A stretch of DNA of 64,000 nt from Gemmatimonadetes bacterium SCN 70-22 (GCA_001724275.1 MEDZ01000006.1:80066-144065); one strand, 5' to 3'; positions 1-8,830 are shown, counted from the first letter of the stretch. The notes: generated by a model from the sequence alone, not told the origin. Translations and numbers: made by a program.

Positions 1-1
1 C

Positions 2-2038
2 GCCGTGGCCATGCAGCCGGCCACCGACAGCAGCGTCCTCGGGGACTTTTCCGGTGCGACGTACGTCGAGGACGGGCACGTCTCGCGCTTCTTCAGGCGC
101 AACGGGCGATTCGTCGTCAATACCACGGGCGCCGACGGCCGGCTGCACGACTACGAGGTGCGGTACACGTTCGGCGTCTACCCGCTGCAGCAGTACCTCG
201 TCGCCTTCCCTGGGGGGCGGCTGCAGCCACTCACGCTGTCGTGGGACGCGCGCCCCGCGGCCCAGGGCGGGCAGCGCTGGCTCGCCCTCGACGTCGTGGC
301 TCCGCTCGGCCCAGACGACGACATGCACTGGAGCGGGCGTGGGATGAACTGGAACTACATGTGCGCCGACTGCCACGCCACGGCGGTGCGCAAGCACTAC
401 GTGGAGCGCGCCGACAGTTTCGACACGCGGTACTCGGAGCTCGGCGTGGGATGCGAGGGGTGCCATGGCCCCGGGGAGGGTCACGCCGCGTGGGGACGCC
501 TCCCGGCGTGGCTGCGGCGCACGGTCTGGCGCGAGGCCAGGCTGCCCGCGCGTCTCGACGAACGGCGGGGCGCCACCTGGAGCATCGACTCCACCAGCGG
601 CAACGCGCGGCGGAGCGTGCCGCTCCGCACCGATCGCGAGCTCCAGGTGTGCGCGCAGTGCCACGCGCGGCGCGTGCACGTCGCCGAAGGATACACGGCG
701 GGCGCGCCCTTCATGGACTACTACGACCCGCTGGTGATCGTCCCCGGGCTGTACCATGCCGATGGGCAACAGGAAGACGAGGTCTACAACCATGTGTCGT
801 TCCTCGAGAGCCGCATGCACGCCTTTGGCGTGACGTGCGCTGACTGCCACGATCCGCACACGCAGAAGCTGCGGCGGCCGGGGAACGAGGTGTGCGGGCA
901 GTGCCATTCTCTCGCGCGCTTCGGCTCGGGCGCCCATCACGGTCACGCGCGCTCCAGCGCGGGCGACGCGTGCGCCTCATGCCACATGCCGGTGACGAAC
1001 TATCTCGAGATCGACGGCCGTCACGACCACAGCATCCGCGTCCCGCGCCCGGACCGGAGCGTCACGCTCGGAGTCCCCAACGCCTGCAACGCCTGTCACG
1101 CCGATCGGAGCGCGGCGTGGGCGGCGGGTTGGGTGCGGAGCATGGGAGGGCGTGATCCCGGCGGCTTCCAGCGCTTCGCGGAATCGTTCGCGCTCGACGA
1201 TCGCGGGGGGGCGGGGGCGATGGACTCGCTCGTCACCATTGCCCGCGACCGTACGCAGCCTGCGGTCGTCAGGGCGTCGGCGCTCGCACGGCTGGCGCGC
1301 CATGGAGCGGCTTTCGCCGGCGGTGTGGCCGATGCACCCCCGACCGGCGCCAGCGAGGGCGGCGTGCCGGCCCCTCATGCGGTGCGCGACACCGCCTCCC
1401 CCGCGAGCCGGCTGCTCGCCGCCGCCGCCGACGGGGCCGGCGATACGGATCCGCTCGTTAGGCGATGGGCGCTGGCGGCGCTCGAGGGAGTGCCGCCGGC
1501 GGCGCGTATCGCGGTCGCCGCCCCCCTCCTCTCGGACCCCCTGCGCGCGGTGCGCCTGGCCGCCACCTGGTCGCTGGCGCCGGTGGCCGATTCGCTCGCG
1601 CGCCCGGAGTGGCGCAGTGCCTTCACGCGCGCCAGCGAGGAGTTCATCGCCAGCCAGCGCTACAACGCCGACCGCGCCGAGCACCGGGTCACCCTCGGCG
1701 CCTTCTTCCTCACGCGCCGTGACACCGCCGGCGCCGTGCGCGAGTTCCGCGCCGCCGCGCAGCAATGGCCGCGCAACATCCCGGCCATCGTCAACCTCGC
1801 CGGGGTCTTCTCCCTGCAGGGGCGCGAGGGCGACGGAGAACGCCTCATCCGGGACGCGATCGCGCGCATGCCGAACGAGGCGGAGCTCCATTTCGAGTTG
1901 GGGCGGTCTCTCGCCCGGCAGCGGAAGCTTCCGGAGGCCATTGCGGCGCTGCAGCGGGCCGTGCAGCTCGCCCCGGGCGACGCTCGTTATGCGCGCACCC
2001 TCGAGGCGCTCCGTGCCGGCAGGGGTGCCACGCGCTGA
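2..2038 (+). CDS. Multihaem c-type cytochrome with HEAT-like and TPR regions (5' partial)
   Basis: Reading is open to the left edge, so the signal peptide and at least one haem site probably lie upstream; a GTG at position 5 and an ATG at 11 are unlikely starts because the text begins inside a conserved domain. Seven CxxCH haem sites are visible at about residues 120 (CADCH), 150 (CEGCH), 216 (CAQCH), 278 (CADCH), 297 (CGQCH), 323 (CASCH) and 361 (CNACH), counted from the GTG. An alpha-helical HEAT-like stretch follows (about 370-550), then TPR-like repeats to the C-terminus (about 560-670). The family is periplasmic and transfers electrons; the TPR tail suggests protein docking. Substrate unknown. 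The convergent neighbour ends only 10 bp away. Confidence 0.85.
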   Translation, partial: AVAMQPATDSSVLGDFSGATYVEDGHVSRFFRRNGRFVVNTTGADGRLHDYEVRYTFGVYPLQQYLVAFPGGRLQPLTLSWDARPAAQGGQRWLALDVVAPLGPDDDMHWSGRGMNWNYMCADCHATAVRKHYVERADSFDTRYSELGVGCEGCHGPGEGHAAWGRLPAWLRRTVWREARLPARLDERRGATWSIDSTSGNARRSVPLRTDRELQVCAQCHARRVHVAEGYTAGAPFMDYYDPLVIVPGLYHADGQQEDEVYNHVSFLESRMHAFGVTCADCHDPHTQKLRRPGNEVCGQCHSLARFGSGAHHGHARSSAGDACASCHMPVTNYLEIDGRHDHSIRVPRPDRSVTLGVPNACNACHADRSAAWAAGWVRSMGGRDPGGFQRFAESFALDDRGGAGAMDSLVTIARDRTQPAVVRASALARLARHGAAFAGGVADAPPTGASEGGVPAPHAVRDTASPASRLLAAAADGAGDTDPLVRRWALAALEGVPPAARIAVAAPLLSDPLRAVRLAATWSLAPVADSLARPEWRSAFTRASEEFIASQRYNADRAEHRVTLGAFFLTRRDTAGAVREFRAAAQQWPRNIPAIVNLAGVFSLQGREGDGERLIRDAIARMPNEAELHFELGRSLARQRKLPEAIAALQRAVQLAPGDARYARTLEALRAGRGATR

Positions 2039-2048
2039 CGCCCCATGC

Positions 2049-3497
2049 TCACGGCCTGATCCAGGCCGGGTTGCGCCCCGCGGCCCGCTGCCGGATCACC
2101 CTCCCGTTCGGCCGCATCGTGAAGACGTGCTGCACCTCGGCGACGTAGCCGGTGAAGGCGAGGTGCGCGCCGTCGGGCGACCAGACCGGATCGAGCTGGT
2201 GCCCGGGGATGGCGATGTACGTGGCCGCGCCGCCCGAGCGCGGGACGATGACGATGTCCTGGCCGGTCGGCCCGTTCAGCGACGAGAAGGCGATGTGCTG
2301 TCCATCGGGCGACCAGGTCGGGTGCAGCGAGTGCCGCATCTTATCATCGCTCACCCGCATGCGCGACGAGCCGTCGGCGTTCATCACGTAGATGTGCGAC
2401 GTGCCGATCAGGCCGAACGACGAGAAGGCGATGCGGGAACCGTCCGGCGACCAGGCGGGCGCCTGCTCGTAGGAGTACGGCATGTCGGCCGTCAGGTTCA
2501 CCACCGTGCTCCCGTCCACGTCCACGACGAAGATGTCATAGGGATCACCGACGGTTGCGGAGCCGACGAAGGCGAGCTTCGTCCCGTCGGGGCTCCACGC
2601 GGGATCGGTCTCGACGCCGGCCATCTTCGTGAGGTGGCGGATGTTCATTCCGTTGCGGTCGACGATGAAGAGGTCGTACAGCATTTCCCCGGTCGTCAGG
2701 TCGCGCTGCGTCACCGCGAAGGCGATGCGCCGGCCATCGGGTGATGGCGTCGGGTGACGCGAGACGTTCCCCGCGTTGATGCGCGTCAGGGTGCCGTCGA
2801 GGGCGCGCACGAAGATCTCGTTCCCACTTTCCGACACGCGATCGAATACCAGCGCGCCCGTCGGGCGCGGATGCACCGTGGCCGTCAGCTGCGCGGACCT
2901 TCCCTCGCTCGACACCGTGATCACGGTCGATCCGGGAGCGAGCGCCCGAAGCTGTCCATTGCCCGCCACCTGCACCACCTCGGGGCGACTCGCTCCCCAG
3001 TACTGCTCCCGCCCAATCAGGAGTGACCCGTCGGCGGCCTCGGTGCGGGCGACGACCTGGTATTCCTCGCCCAACTCGAGATCCAGGCTCCCGTCGCTCA
3101 GGACGACACGGGCGACCGGCGGCACCGGCGGCTCCACCGCCGCGACGACCAGTTGAACTTCGCCCGTCACCCCATCGCTGGTCGCAGCGATCGTCGCCTG
3201 GCCGGCGCCGACCCCGGTCGCCACCCCCGACTCGCTCACGGTCGCGATGTGGGGGGCGAGACTCTGCCAGGCGACGGGACGGTGCAGCTGGCGTCCCTGG
3301 GCGTCGCGCGGCGTCGCGGTCAGCTGCACCCCTTCGCCGACGCGAATGGACGGCATCGCCGGGGTGAGGACGACCGCATGGACCGGGGCTGGAACGGCCA
3401 CGGGGGGGATGGGGGCCGAGTCGCCGCACGCGGCGGCGAGCACGGCGAAGGCGATTGCCAGCGCGACGGTGCGGTGGTTTGCTCGGTTCGATAACAT
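2049..3497 (-). CDS. Lipoprotein with two Big2 Ig-like domains and a WD40-like (TolB-type) propeller
   Basis: 482 residues. The N-terminus is a lipoprotein signal with a lipobox ending LAAAC around residue 24. Two bacterial Ig-like (Big2) domains follow (about 40-125 and 130-210, with the typical V-x-V-G-x-G-x-A-T-I pattern), then about six PD40/WD40-like blades marked by repeated WSPDG and IAF(S/T) motifs (about 215-480). Family members are cell-surface or periplasmic binding proteins; no catalytic residues are visible. The start ATG is preceded by a purine-rich AGAGGAG about 8 bp upstream. It is divergent from the BTAD regulator at 3668, so both could share the 170-bp intergenic region. Ligand unknown. 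Confidence 0.8.
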   Translation of the reverse strand: MLSNRANHRTVALAIAFAVLAAACGDSAPIPPVAVPAPVHAVVLTPAMPSIRVGEGVQLTATPRDAQGRQLHRPVAWQSLAPHIATVSESGVATGVGAGQATIAATSDGVTGEVQLVVAAVEPPVPPVARVVLSDGSLDLELGEEYQVVARTEAADGSLLIGREQYWGASRPEVVQVAGNGQLRALAPGSTVITVSSEGRSAQLTATVHPRPTGALVFDRVSESGNEIFVRALDGTLTRINAGNVSRHPTPSPDGRRIAFAVTQRDLTTGEMLYDLFIVDRNGMNIRHLTKMAGVETDPAWSPDGTKLAFVGSATVGDPYDIFVVDVDGSTVVNLTADMPYSYEQAPAWSPDGSRIAFSSFGLIGTSHIYVMNADGSSRMRVSDDKMRHSLHPTWSPDGQHIAFSSLNGPTGQDIVIVPRSGGAATYIAIPGHQLDPVWSPDGAHLAFTGYVAEVQHVFTMRPNGRVIRQRAAGRNPAWIRP

Positions 3498-3578
3498 ATG
3501 GATGCTCCTCTCGCTCGATTGCCGGTTCGTTCTGGGGCCTCACGGCGGCCTCCGTAACGGGTGTATTCTGGCGTGCAC

Positions 3579-3610
3579 GCGTTATCTCCCCCTGCTGGCA
3601 GGCGTTATCT
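3579..3610 (+). promoter_or_regulatory. Direct repeat GCGTTATCT x2, possible operator of the BTAD regulator
   Basis: Two exact copies of GCGTTATCT lie at 3579-3587 and 3602-3610, 23 bp start to start, 58 bp before the regulator ATG. SARP/BTAD regulators are known to bind short direct repeats spaced by about one or two helical turns. The repeat is seen directly; the operator role is inference. Confidence 0.3.
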
Positions 3611-3667
3611 GGGGGGTCTCCGCCGACTTTTCTTCTCGATCCCGGCCATTTTCGGCGATTTCCGGCG

Positions 3668-6052
3668 ATGATTCGGTTCCAGACCCTCGGCGCAATCGAG
3701 CTCCGACGGGACGACACGGCGCTGGCGACGATCCTGGCGCAGCCCAAGCGCTTGGCCCTGCTGGCTTATCTGGCCTGTGCGCGGCCGGCGGGATTCCGGA
3801 GTCGCGACACGATTCTCGCCCTTTTCTGGCCCGAATCGGACACCGAGCGCGCGCGAAACAGCCTCCGGCAGGCACTGCACCACCTCCGGCGGGGGATGGG
3901 AGAGGACGCCATCACGACGCGGGGCGAGCGCGAGGTGGGGATCGACCCGGCGATCGTGATATGCGACGCCTCCCGTTTCGACGCCGCGATCGATGGCGGG
4001 CAGCTCGAAGAGGCGCTGGCGCTGTACCAAGGGGACTTCCTCGCGGGGCTGCATGTCCACGACGCCCCCGACGCCGAGCGGTGGCTGGACGATGAACGAC
4101 TGCGACGACGGCGATTGGCGGTGGAGGGGGCGCGACAGCTGGCCGAGGCGGCCGCATCCTCGGGCGACGCCGAAGGGGGCGTGCGCTGGGCCCGGCGGGC
4201 GCTGGCGATCGATCCGACGGACGAGGGGGCGGTGCGCCGCCTCGTGGAGTTGCTGGCGGATGCGGGTGACGTGACCGGCGCGCTGGATGTCTATGCCGAC
4301 CACGTGAAGCGCCTGGCGGCGGACTTCGGCCTCAAGCCGTCGCTCGAGCTCACGCGCCTGGTACAGTCGATCGGCGAGCGCCCGGTCGCGACGACGGCCG
4401 AAATCGTCGCCCTTGCACCTGGCGGAAGCCGGGGCGCACCAGAGGGAGACCAGTCAGGAGCTGGTGGAGCGGTGACGGCGGCGCTGCCTGTGTCCGTCGC
4501 GCCCGTCGCGCCGGCCGCGCCTGCTGCGCCGGCCGCGGCGCGTGCCTTGCCTGCGGCGCCTCTCCATGGCGCTCCCGGGCGACGACGCTGGGCGCGCGCC
4601 GCCCTCGGACTCGCCGTGCTCGTCGTGGCCATCCTCGGCATCCGCTGGGCCATGCGGGATCGCGCCGAGCGAACCGGCACCACCCCGAGCATCGCCGTCC
4701 TCCCGTTCGTCAACATGAGCGGCGACTCGGGAAACGAGTACCTGGCGGACGGGATGACCGAGGAGCTCCTCAACCGACTGGCGCAGGTGCCCGGGCTCCA
4801 GGTGGCGGCGCGGACGTCGGCCTTCGCCTTCAAGGGGCGCAACCTCCCCGTGGATTCAATCGGGCGCGCCCTGCGGGTGCGGCACGTGCTGGAGGGGAGC
4901 ATCCGCCAGGCCGGCGACCGCTGGCGCATCACGGCCCAGCTGATCGATGCCGCAAGCGGGTATCACCTGTGGAGCGACAACTTCGAGGCCTCGATGGGCG
5001 ACGTGGTCGCCGTGCAGGACAACATCGGTCGAGCGATCGTCGCGCGCCTCCTGGTGCAGGTGGGAACGGGGACCGTGGCGGCCGAGCGAGAGCCTCGGGA
5101 TGCGATGGCGCACGTTGCCGTCATGAAGGGGTGGCGCGCCTTCCGTGCGAACACGCCGGAGGGATACGCCGCGGCCATCGGGCACTTCCGCGAGGCCATC
5201 GCCCGTGATTCGTCATATGGGCATGCATTCGCCGGACTGGCTACCGTCAGGCACTGGCAGGGGTACCTGCGGTGGGCGCCGACGGACAGCGCGTACGACG
5301 AGGCGCGCTCGCTCGCCGGACGTGCGCTCGCCCTCGACTCGAATCTCGTGGATGGCTGGCTGGTGCTCGGTCGCACCCAGGAAGTGCGCGGCGGCGATGA
5401 CGCCGTCGCCGAGGGGCACTACCGGCGGGCGATGCGGGCCGCCCCAAGCGATCCACGCCCGTATTCGCGCCTCGCCCCGCTCGTCGCGCGGGCCGGCCGC
5501 CCCGACGACGCCGTCGCGCTCGCGCTGCGCGCCGTCGAGCTCGACCCGGCGTCGCCGGCCGTGTACTCGGACTTGGCCAACCTCTACTCGACACTGGACC
5601 GCCCGGCCGACGCGGAGCGCGCCATCCGCCAGGCGCTGGCGCTCGATCCCGGGCACCCGATCCTCCTCGGCAACCTGGCGTTGCAGCTGGTACGCCTCGG
5701 GCGCTTCGTGGCCGCCGAGTCGGCCATCGTCCGGTCACGCGCGCGCGCGCCCGACAACCCGGTGCAGCTGGGGCAGCACGCCTTCATCGCCGCGCGGCTC
5801 GGCCAGCGCGACCGGGCACGCGCCCTGGCCGACAGCGCCGCGCGCCTGGGGGTCTCGCGCGTGAGCCTGGCGACGACCTGGCTCGCCCTCGGCGACACCG
5901 CACGCACGTACGCGCTGCTGGAGCGGGCGCTGCGCGAGGGTGACGACGAGCTGCCCTTCGTCCTCGACAGCACGACCTTCGCCGCCATACGGCGCGAGCC
6001 GCGGTTCCAGCGCATCCTCGAAGCCGTTCGCACCGCGCGGGACTCGCGGTAG
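3668..6052 (+). CDS. Membrane-tethered BTAD/SARP-type regulator with TolB-like domain and TPRs
   Basis: 794 residues. I chose the ATG at 3668 because a much longer in-frame reading back to 3455 has no family-like sequence and overlaps the divergent gene. Order: SARP/AfsR-like winged helix (about 1-95, with LLAYLACARP and RNSLRQALHHLRR) and BTAD helical domain (about 100-245); a Pro/Ala linker; one membrane span around residue 310 (ALGLAVLVVAILGIRWAM); a FlgO/TolB-N-like domain opening with SIAVLPFVNMSGD and containing YLADGMTEELLNRL; then TPRs to the end. The layout resembles CadC-type one-component regulators with DNA-binding and signal-input parts on opposite sides of the membrane. Targets unknown; the divergent Big2/propeller lipoprotein is a candidate. 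Confidence 0.8.
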   Translation: MIRFQTLGAIELRRDDTALATILAQPKRLALLAYLACARPAGFRSRDTILALFWPESDTERARNSLRQALHHLRRGMGEDAITTRGEREVGIDPAIVICDASRFDAAIDGGQLEEALALYQGDFLAGLHVHDAPDAERWLDDERLRRRRLAVEGARQLAEAAASSGDAEGGVRWARRALAIDPTDEGAVRRLVELLADAGDVTGALDVYADHVKRLAADFGLKPSLELTRLVQSIGERPVATTAEIVALAPGGSRGAPEGDQSGAGGAVTAALPVSVAPVAPAAPAAPAAARALPAAPLHGAPGRRRWARAALGLAVLVVAILGIRWAMRDRAERTGTTPSIAVLPFVNMSGDSGNEYLADGMTEELLNRLAQVPGLQVAARTSAFAFKGRNLPVDSIGRALRVRHVLEGSIRQAGDRWRITAQLIDAASGYHLWSDNFEASMGDVVAVQDNIGRAIVARLLVQVGTGTVAAEREPRDAMAHVAVMKGWRAFRANTPEGYAAAIGHFREAIARDSSYGHAFAGLATVRHWQGYLRWAPTDSAYDEARSLAGRALALDSNLVDGWLVLGRTQEVRGGDDAVAEGHYRRAMRAAPSDPRPYSRLAPLVARAGRPDDAVALALRAVELDPASPAVYSDLANLYSTLDRPADAERAIRQALALDPGHPILLGNLALQLVRLGRFVAAESAIVRSRARAPDNPVQLGQHAFIAARLGQRDRARALADSAARLGVSRVSLATTWLALGDTARTYALLERALREGDDELPFVLDSTTFAAIRREPRFQRILEAVRTARDSR

Positions 6053-6073
6053 CGCGAGCCGCCGCGTCCGCCG

Positions 6074-6122
6074 CGCCACGCAGCCGGCCCGCACCGCCGG
6101 TGCGGACGCCGGATGCGTGGCG
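6074..6122. terminator. Nested hairpin between convergent genes, probable bidirectional terminator
   Basis: Outer arms CGCCACGCA (6074-6082) and TGCGTGGCG (6114-6122) pair perfectly over 9 bp and enclose an inner perfect 7-bp hairpin CCGCACC/GGTGCGG (6089-6095 with 6099-6105). It fills the gap between the BTAD regulator and SCO1. There is no clear T-tract, as is common in GC-rich genomes. Confidence 0.5.
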
Positions 6123-6138
6123 CCGTGTCCCGGCTCGA

Positions 6139-6738
6139 TCAGGGCGACTCCGCCAGGAGCGTCTCGATTCCCGTTGCCACCTGGTCCACCGTCGCCTCGT
6201 ACGGAAACTGGATGCGCACGCGCCCCCGCGCATCGAGCGCGTAGAGCGTGGTGGTGTGATTGACCGTGTACTTGATCGCCGACTCGGGCCGGGGAACGAA
6301 CTCGTACGATGCGCCATAGAGCGCGACGACCCGATCGATCTCCTCGCGCGTCCCGGTGAGGCCGAACGCGTCGAGGTCGAAGCTCTCGAGATCGGCCGCG
6401 AGCACCTCTGGGGTGTCACGCTCGGGGTCGACGGTGATGTACAGCGTCGTCACCCGGGCCCTGTCGTCCCCGAGCCGGCGCGTGACCGAGGCGAGCTTGG
6501 AGAGGGTCGTGGGGCAGACGTCGGGGCAGTAGGTATAGCCGAAGAAGACCAGGACCACCTTCCCTCGCTGCGACGCGAGGGAGAACGGCGCACCGGTGTG
6601 ATCGGTCAGGACGAAGTCGCCGCCGATGGACGTCACGGGGGGGTGGTCGCGTGACGTCTTCCAGCGCGCCAGTCCGAGTGCGGCGACGGCGAACGCGAAT
6701 GCGAGCGCGGCCGCCGTTCGGCGTGCGGTCGGCGTCAT
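6139..6738 (-). CDS. SCO1/SenC/PrrC family copper chaperone
   Basis: 199 residues, thioredoxin fold. An N-terminal anchor or signal (about 8-24) precedes the domain; the copper ligands are the CPDVC motif at residues 71-75 and a downstream His in VNHTT (about 160). SCO proteins deliver copper to the CuA site of cytochrome c oxidase or act as thiol-disulfide reductants, outside the cytoplasmic membrane. Its ATG overlaps the stop of the upstream PCuAC gene (ATGA, 6735-6738), so the two are probably translationally coupled. With the PCuAC and PCuAC-cytochrome genes it forms a compact oxidase-assembly operon; oxidase subunits themselves are not in the window. Confidence 0.92.
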   Translation of the reverse strand: MTPTARRTAAALAFAFAVAALGLARWKTSRDHPPVTSIGGDFVLTDHTGAPFSLASQRGKVVLVFFGYTYCPDVCPTTLSKLASVTRRLGDDRARVTTLYITVDPERDTPEVLAADLESFDLDAFGLTGTREEIDRVVALYGASYEFVPRPESAIKYTVNHTTTLYALDARGRVRIQFPYEATVDQVATGIETLLAESP

Positions 6739-7235
6739 CGCATCATCCCTTGCCGCTTGCGCACTTCGGCGGCGATGGGGAGGCGGGTCCCGTCGTCCAG
6801 GGTGAGGGTGACGGTGATGGTGTCGCCGGCCACCAGCGGCTGGCGCACGCCGAAGAGCATCAGGTGCAACCCGCCCGGGCGCAGCGCCACGGCGCCGCCG
6901 GCGGGGATGTCGATCGAAGGCACGGGCGACATCTGCATCATGCCGCCGCCGCGCTTCATCTCGTGCAGCTCGAGGGTGTCGGCCACCGCCGTGGCTCCGC
7001 CCACGACCGCGCGTGGGGCAGGGCCCCGGTTCTCGAGGATCGCGAACACCGCCGTGACCTTGCGCCCGGCGGGAGTCTCGAAGGTGAAGGCGTCGCGCGC
7101 GGTCACCGCGGTCACCGCGGTCACGGCGGGGGCCTGCGCGCCGAGCGGCAGCGCGGCGACGGCGAGGAGGAAGGCGATGGCCGCGAGTGGTGAAGCGCCC
7201 GCGCGGCGCGCGAGGTAGGTCGGGGGAAGGGTCAT
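6735..7235 (-). CDS. PCu(A)C family periplasmic copper chaperone
   Basis: 166 residues from the ATG at 7235; a longer in-frame reading to 7496 overlaps the upstream gene and looks non-coding. Signal peptide about 1-33 ending LGAQA. The copper ligands of the family are present: H91 and M93 (LHEM), M102, then H124 and M126 in HLM. PCuAC proteins bind Cu(I) and pass it, with SCO, to the CuA site of cytochrome oxidase. Start and stop overlap both neighbours by the ATGA arrangement (7232-7235 and 6735-6738), indicating one operon. A small VTA repeat follows the signal peptide. Confidence 0.9.
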   Translation of the reverse strand: MTLPPTYLARRAGASPLAAIAFLLAVAALPLGAQAPAVTAVTAVTARDAFTFETPAGRKVTAVFAILENRGPAPRAVVGGATAVADTLELHEMKRGGGMMQMSPVPSIDIPAGGAVALRPGGLHLMLFGVRQPLVAGDTITVTLTLDDGTRLPIAAEVRKRQGMMR

Positions 7236-8275
7236 GGCAGTGGTGTCGAGTGTGGTGGGGACGCGCGCAGCGAGATGAGAAAGCCGGCCAGCGTGCGGCG
7301 CTCGTCGATGGTGAGGTGTGCGTACCGCGGCATCGCGCCGCCCCCGGGGATGCCGGTGGCGAGGGTCTGGGCGATGGCGGCGGTGTCGATTCCGTTGCGG
7401 AAGGCGCGCGCGTCGCGGAAGTCCCGCGGGCGCGGATCGAGCGTGGCGGCGATGGGGCCGTCGCCGCGCCCGTCCGTGCCGTGGCAGCTGGCGCACCCGT
7501 TGGCGCGGTAGAGTGCGCGGCCGCCCGGCACGGCGGCGGCGTTGCGGCCCCCGGTGGCCGCGAGCGGTGAGGGGGCGCTGTCCAGCGCGGTGAAGGCGAC
7601 CACGCGTGCGCGTACCGACAGCACGCGCCTATCCGTCAGATGCAACGCCAGGGCCACCGTCTCGCCCAGGACGAGCGGGCGTTGCAGCCGTGCGACGACG
7701 CCGTGCACGCCGCCCGGCGAGAAGGCGACGTCGCCCCCGGGCGCAATGGCGACCGAGGAGACGGGCGCCGTCATCGCCATCCAGCGCGATCCGTCTCCGC
7801 CCGTGGGGGACCGGTGCTGCCGCTGGGTCACGAGCGAGACCGCGCCCACGCCTGGGGCGGTGATGCCGCGCAGCGTGTCGGGGTAGCGGCCATGGTTGAC
7901 CAGGGTCAGGTAGACTGCCGCTGGCGCCCCGCCCGTGGGTGGGACCATCACCGCTCCTTCGGCACGCACCTCCGGGGAGGTGAAGCCGCACGCCGCCAGC
8001 AGCAACACCAGCAGGAGCAACGCCGGCAACTGCGCCAGCGCCGACGGCAACGGTGCGGGCGGCATGGCGGGCGGCATTGCGGACGGCATTGCGGACGGCA
8101 TTGCGGACGGCATTGCGGGCAACGCCGCGGGCAGCGCCGCCGGCGCCAACGTGAGCGATGCGACGACAGCGCCGCGCGACTGCGCGACGAGGCGCCTCCC
8201 GACTCGGGGCGCCGGCTGGGGCGTGCGAATCATGCGTGGCGATTGGTGTCGGAGCGACGTCCCCCGCGGGATCAT
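7232..8275 (-). CDS. Fusion lipoprotein: degenerate PCu(A)C domain plus class I cytochrome c
   Basis: Up to 347 residues. A hydrophobic segment ending LLLAAC (Cys 96 in the longest reading) is a lipobox, so translation probably starts well inside: ATG codons within a 12-bp repeat (8061-8120) lie 26, 30, 34, 38 and 42 residues upstream of that Cys, and ATGs at 8233 and 8275 are also in frame. A PCuAC-like domain (about 105-235) keeps a first His (QRQH) and a Met-rich turn but shows VHGVV where functional PCuAC has HxM. A C-terminal cytochrome c follows, with CASCH at 261-265 and a Met ligand in GGAMPRY. The end overlaps the next PCuAC gene by ATGA. It likely joins copper handling and electron transfer during oxidase assembly. 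Confidence 0.82.
   Translation of the reverse strand: MIPRGTSLRHQSPRMIRTPQPAPRVGRRLVAQSRGAVVASLTLAPAALPAALPAMPSAMPSAMPSAMPPAMPPAPLPSALAQLPALLLLVLLLAACGFTSPEVRAEGAVMVPPTGGAPAAVYLTLVNHGRYPDTLRGITAPGVGAVSLVTQRQHRSPTGGDGSRWMAMTAPVSSVAIAPGGDVAFSPGGVHGVVARLQRPLVLGETVALALHLTDRRVLSVRARVVAFTALDSAPSPLAATGGRNAAAVPGGRALYRANGCASCHGTDGRGDGPIAATLDPRPRDFRDARAFRNGIDTAAIAQTLATGIPGGGAMPRYAHLTIDERRTLAGFLISLRASPPHSTPLP
8061..8120 (-). repeat. 12-bp tandem repeat, five units, in a signal-peptide region
   Basis: Units of the type GGCATTGCGGAC (plus strand) at 8061, 8073, 8085, 8097 and 8109; each encodes Ala-Met-Pro-Ser/Pro on the minus strand and carries an in-frame ATG. Confidence 0.9.
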
Positions 8276-8377
8276 CGCATGGAACGATGGACGCCGTGGA
8301 CCGGCGCCGCCGCAGGAGGTGGCGGCCGGTGGGGGACGCGTGGGAGTGGGATCGCCGGCGCCGGGCGCCGGGGGCCT

Positions 8378-8830
8378 CTACGCCGCCGGTGGGGCGTTGG
8401 CGAAGGGGAGGAGCCGCACGCGCGCCGCCGCGACTCCGATCGTCGAGGCGAAGACGGGCGCGTTGCGCGCCGGAATCGCATGCGGGGCGGCCAGGATCGA
8501 GGGGGGCTCGATCGCGGTCGGCGACGTGCCGCAGCAGTCGGTGGCGCAGTCGCAGGGATGCGCGGGAGCGTCCTCGCCGGCGTCCACTTCGTGCGCGGCC
8601 GCCGCCATGTGCGTGTCGGCGTCCGCGTCGTGCGCGGCCACCGCCATGTGCGTGCCGGCGTCCGCGCGCTCGTGAGCCCCGGCGTGCGTGCCGCTCCCTG
8701 CGACCCCGTTCTGCCGGACGGGGTGGTGCATCGGGCACGGACGCCACGACGCCGGCGCCGCCAGGAAGACGGCGAACCAGATCCACAGCAGGGCGGAGGC
8801 GGCGCGGCGCGAGCACGACGGGTGGCGCAT
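8378..8830 (-). CDS. Small secreted Cys/His-rich protein, probably metal-binding
   Basis: 150 residues with an N-terminal signal (about 10-30), then CPMHH, a stretch of repeated HMAVAAHDAD-type His/Met/Asp units, and the Cys cluster CDCATDCCG near residue 98. This composition suggests copper or another soft metal. It resembles small DUF2946-like proteins found near copper genes, but that match is loose. It lies 100 bp upstream of the PCuAC-cytochrome fusion on the same strand, fitting a metal-handling role. Family assignment uncertain. Confidence 0.6.
   Translation of the reverse strand: MRHPSCSRRAASALLWIWFAVFLAAPASWRPCPMHHPVRQNGVAGSGTHAGAHERADAGTHMAVAAHDADADTHMAAAAHEVDAGEDAPAHPCDCATDCCGTSPTAIEPPSILAAPHAIPARNAPVFASTIGVAAARVRLLPFANAPPAA

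Noticed and set aside
3455..3667. Upstream extension of the BTAD regulator
   Set aside because: It overlaps the divergent lipoprotein start and shows no conserved sequence; the SARP domain begins at the ATG at 3668.
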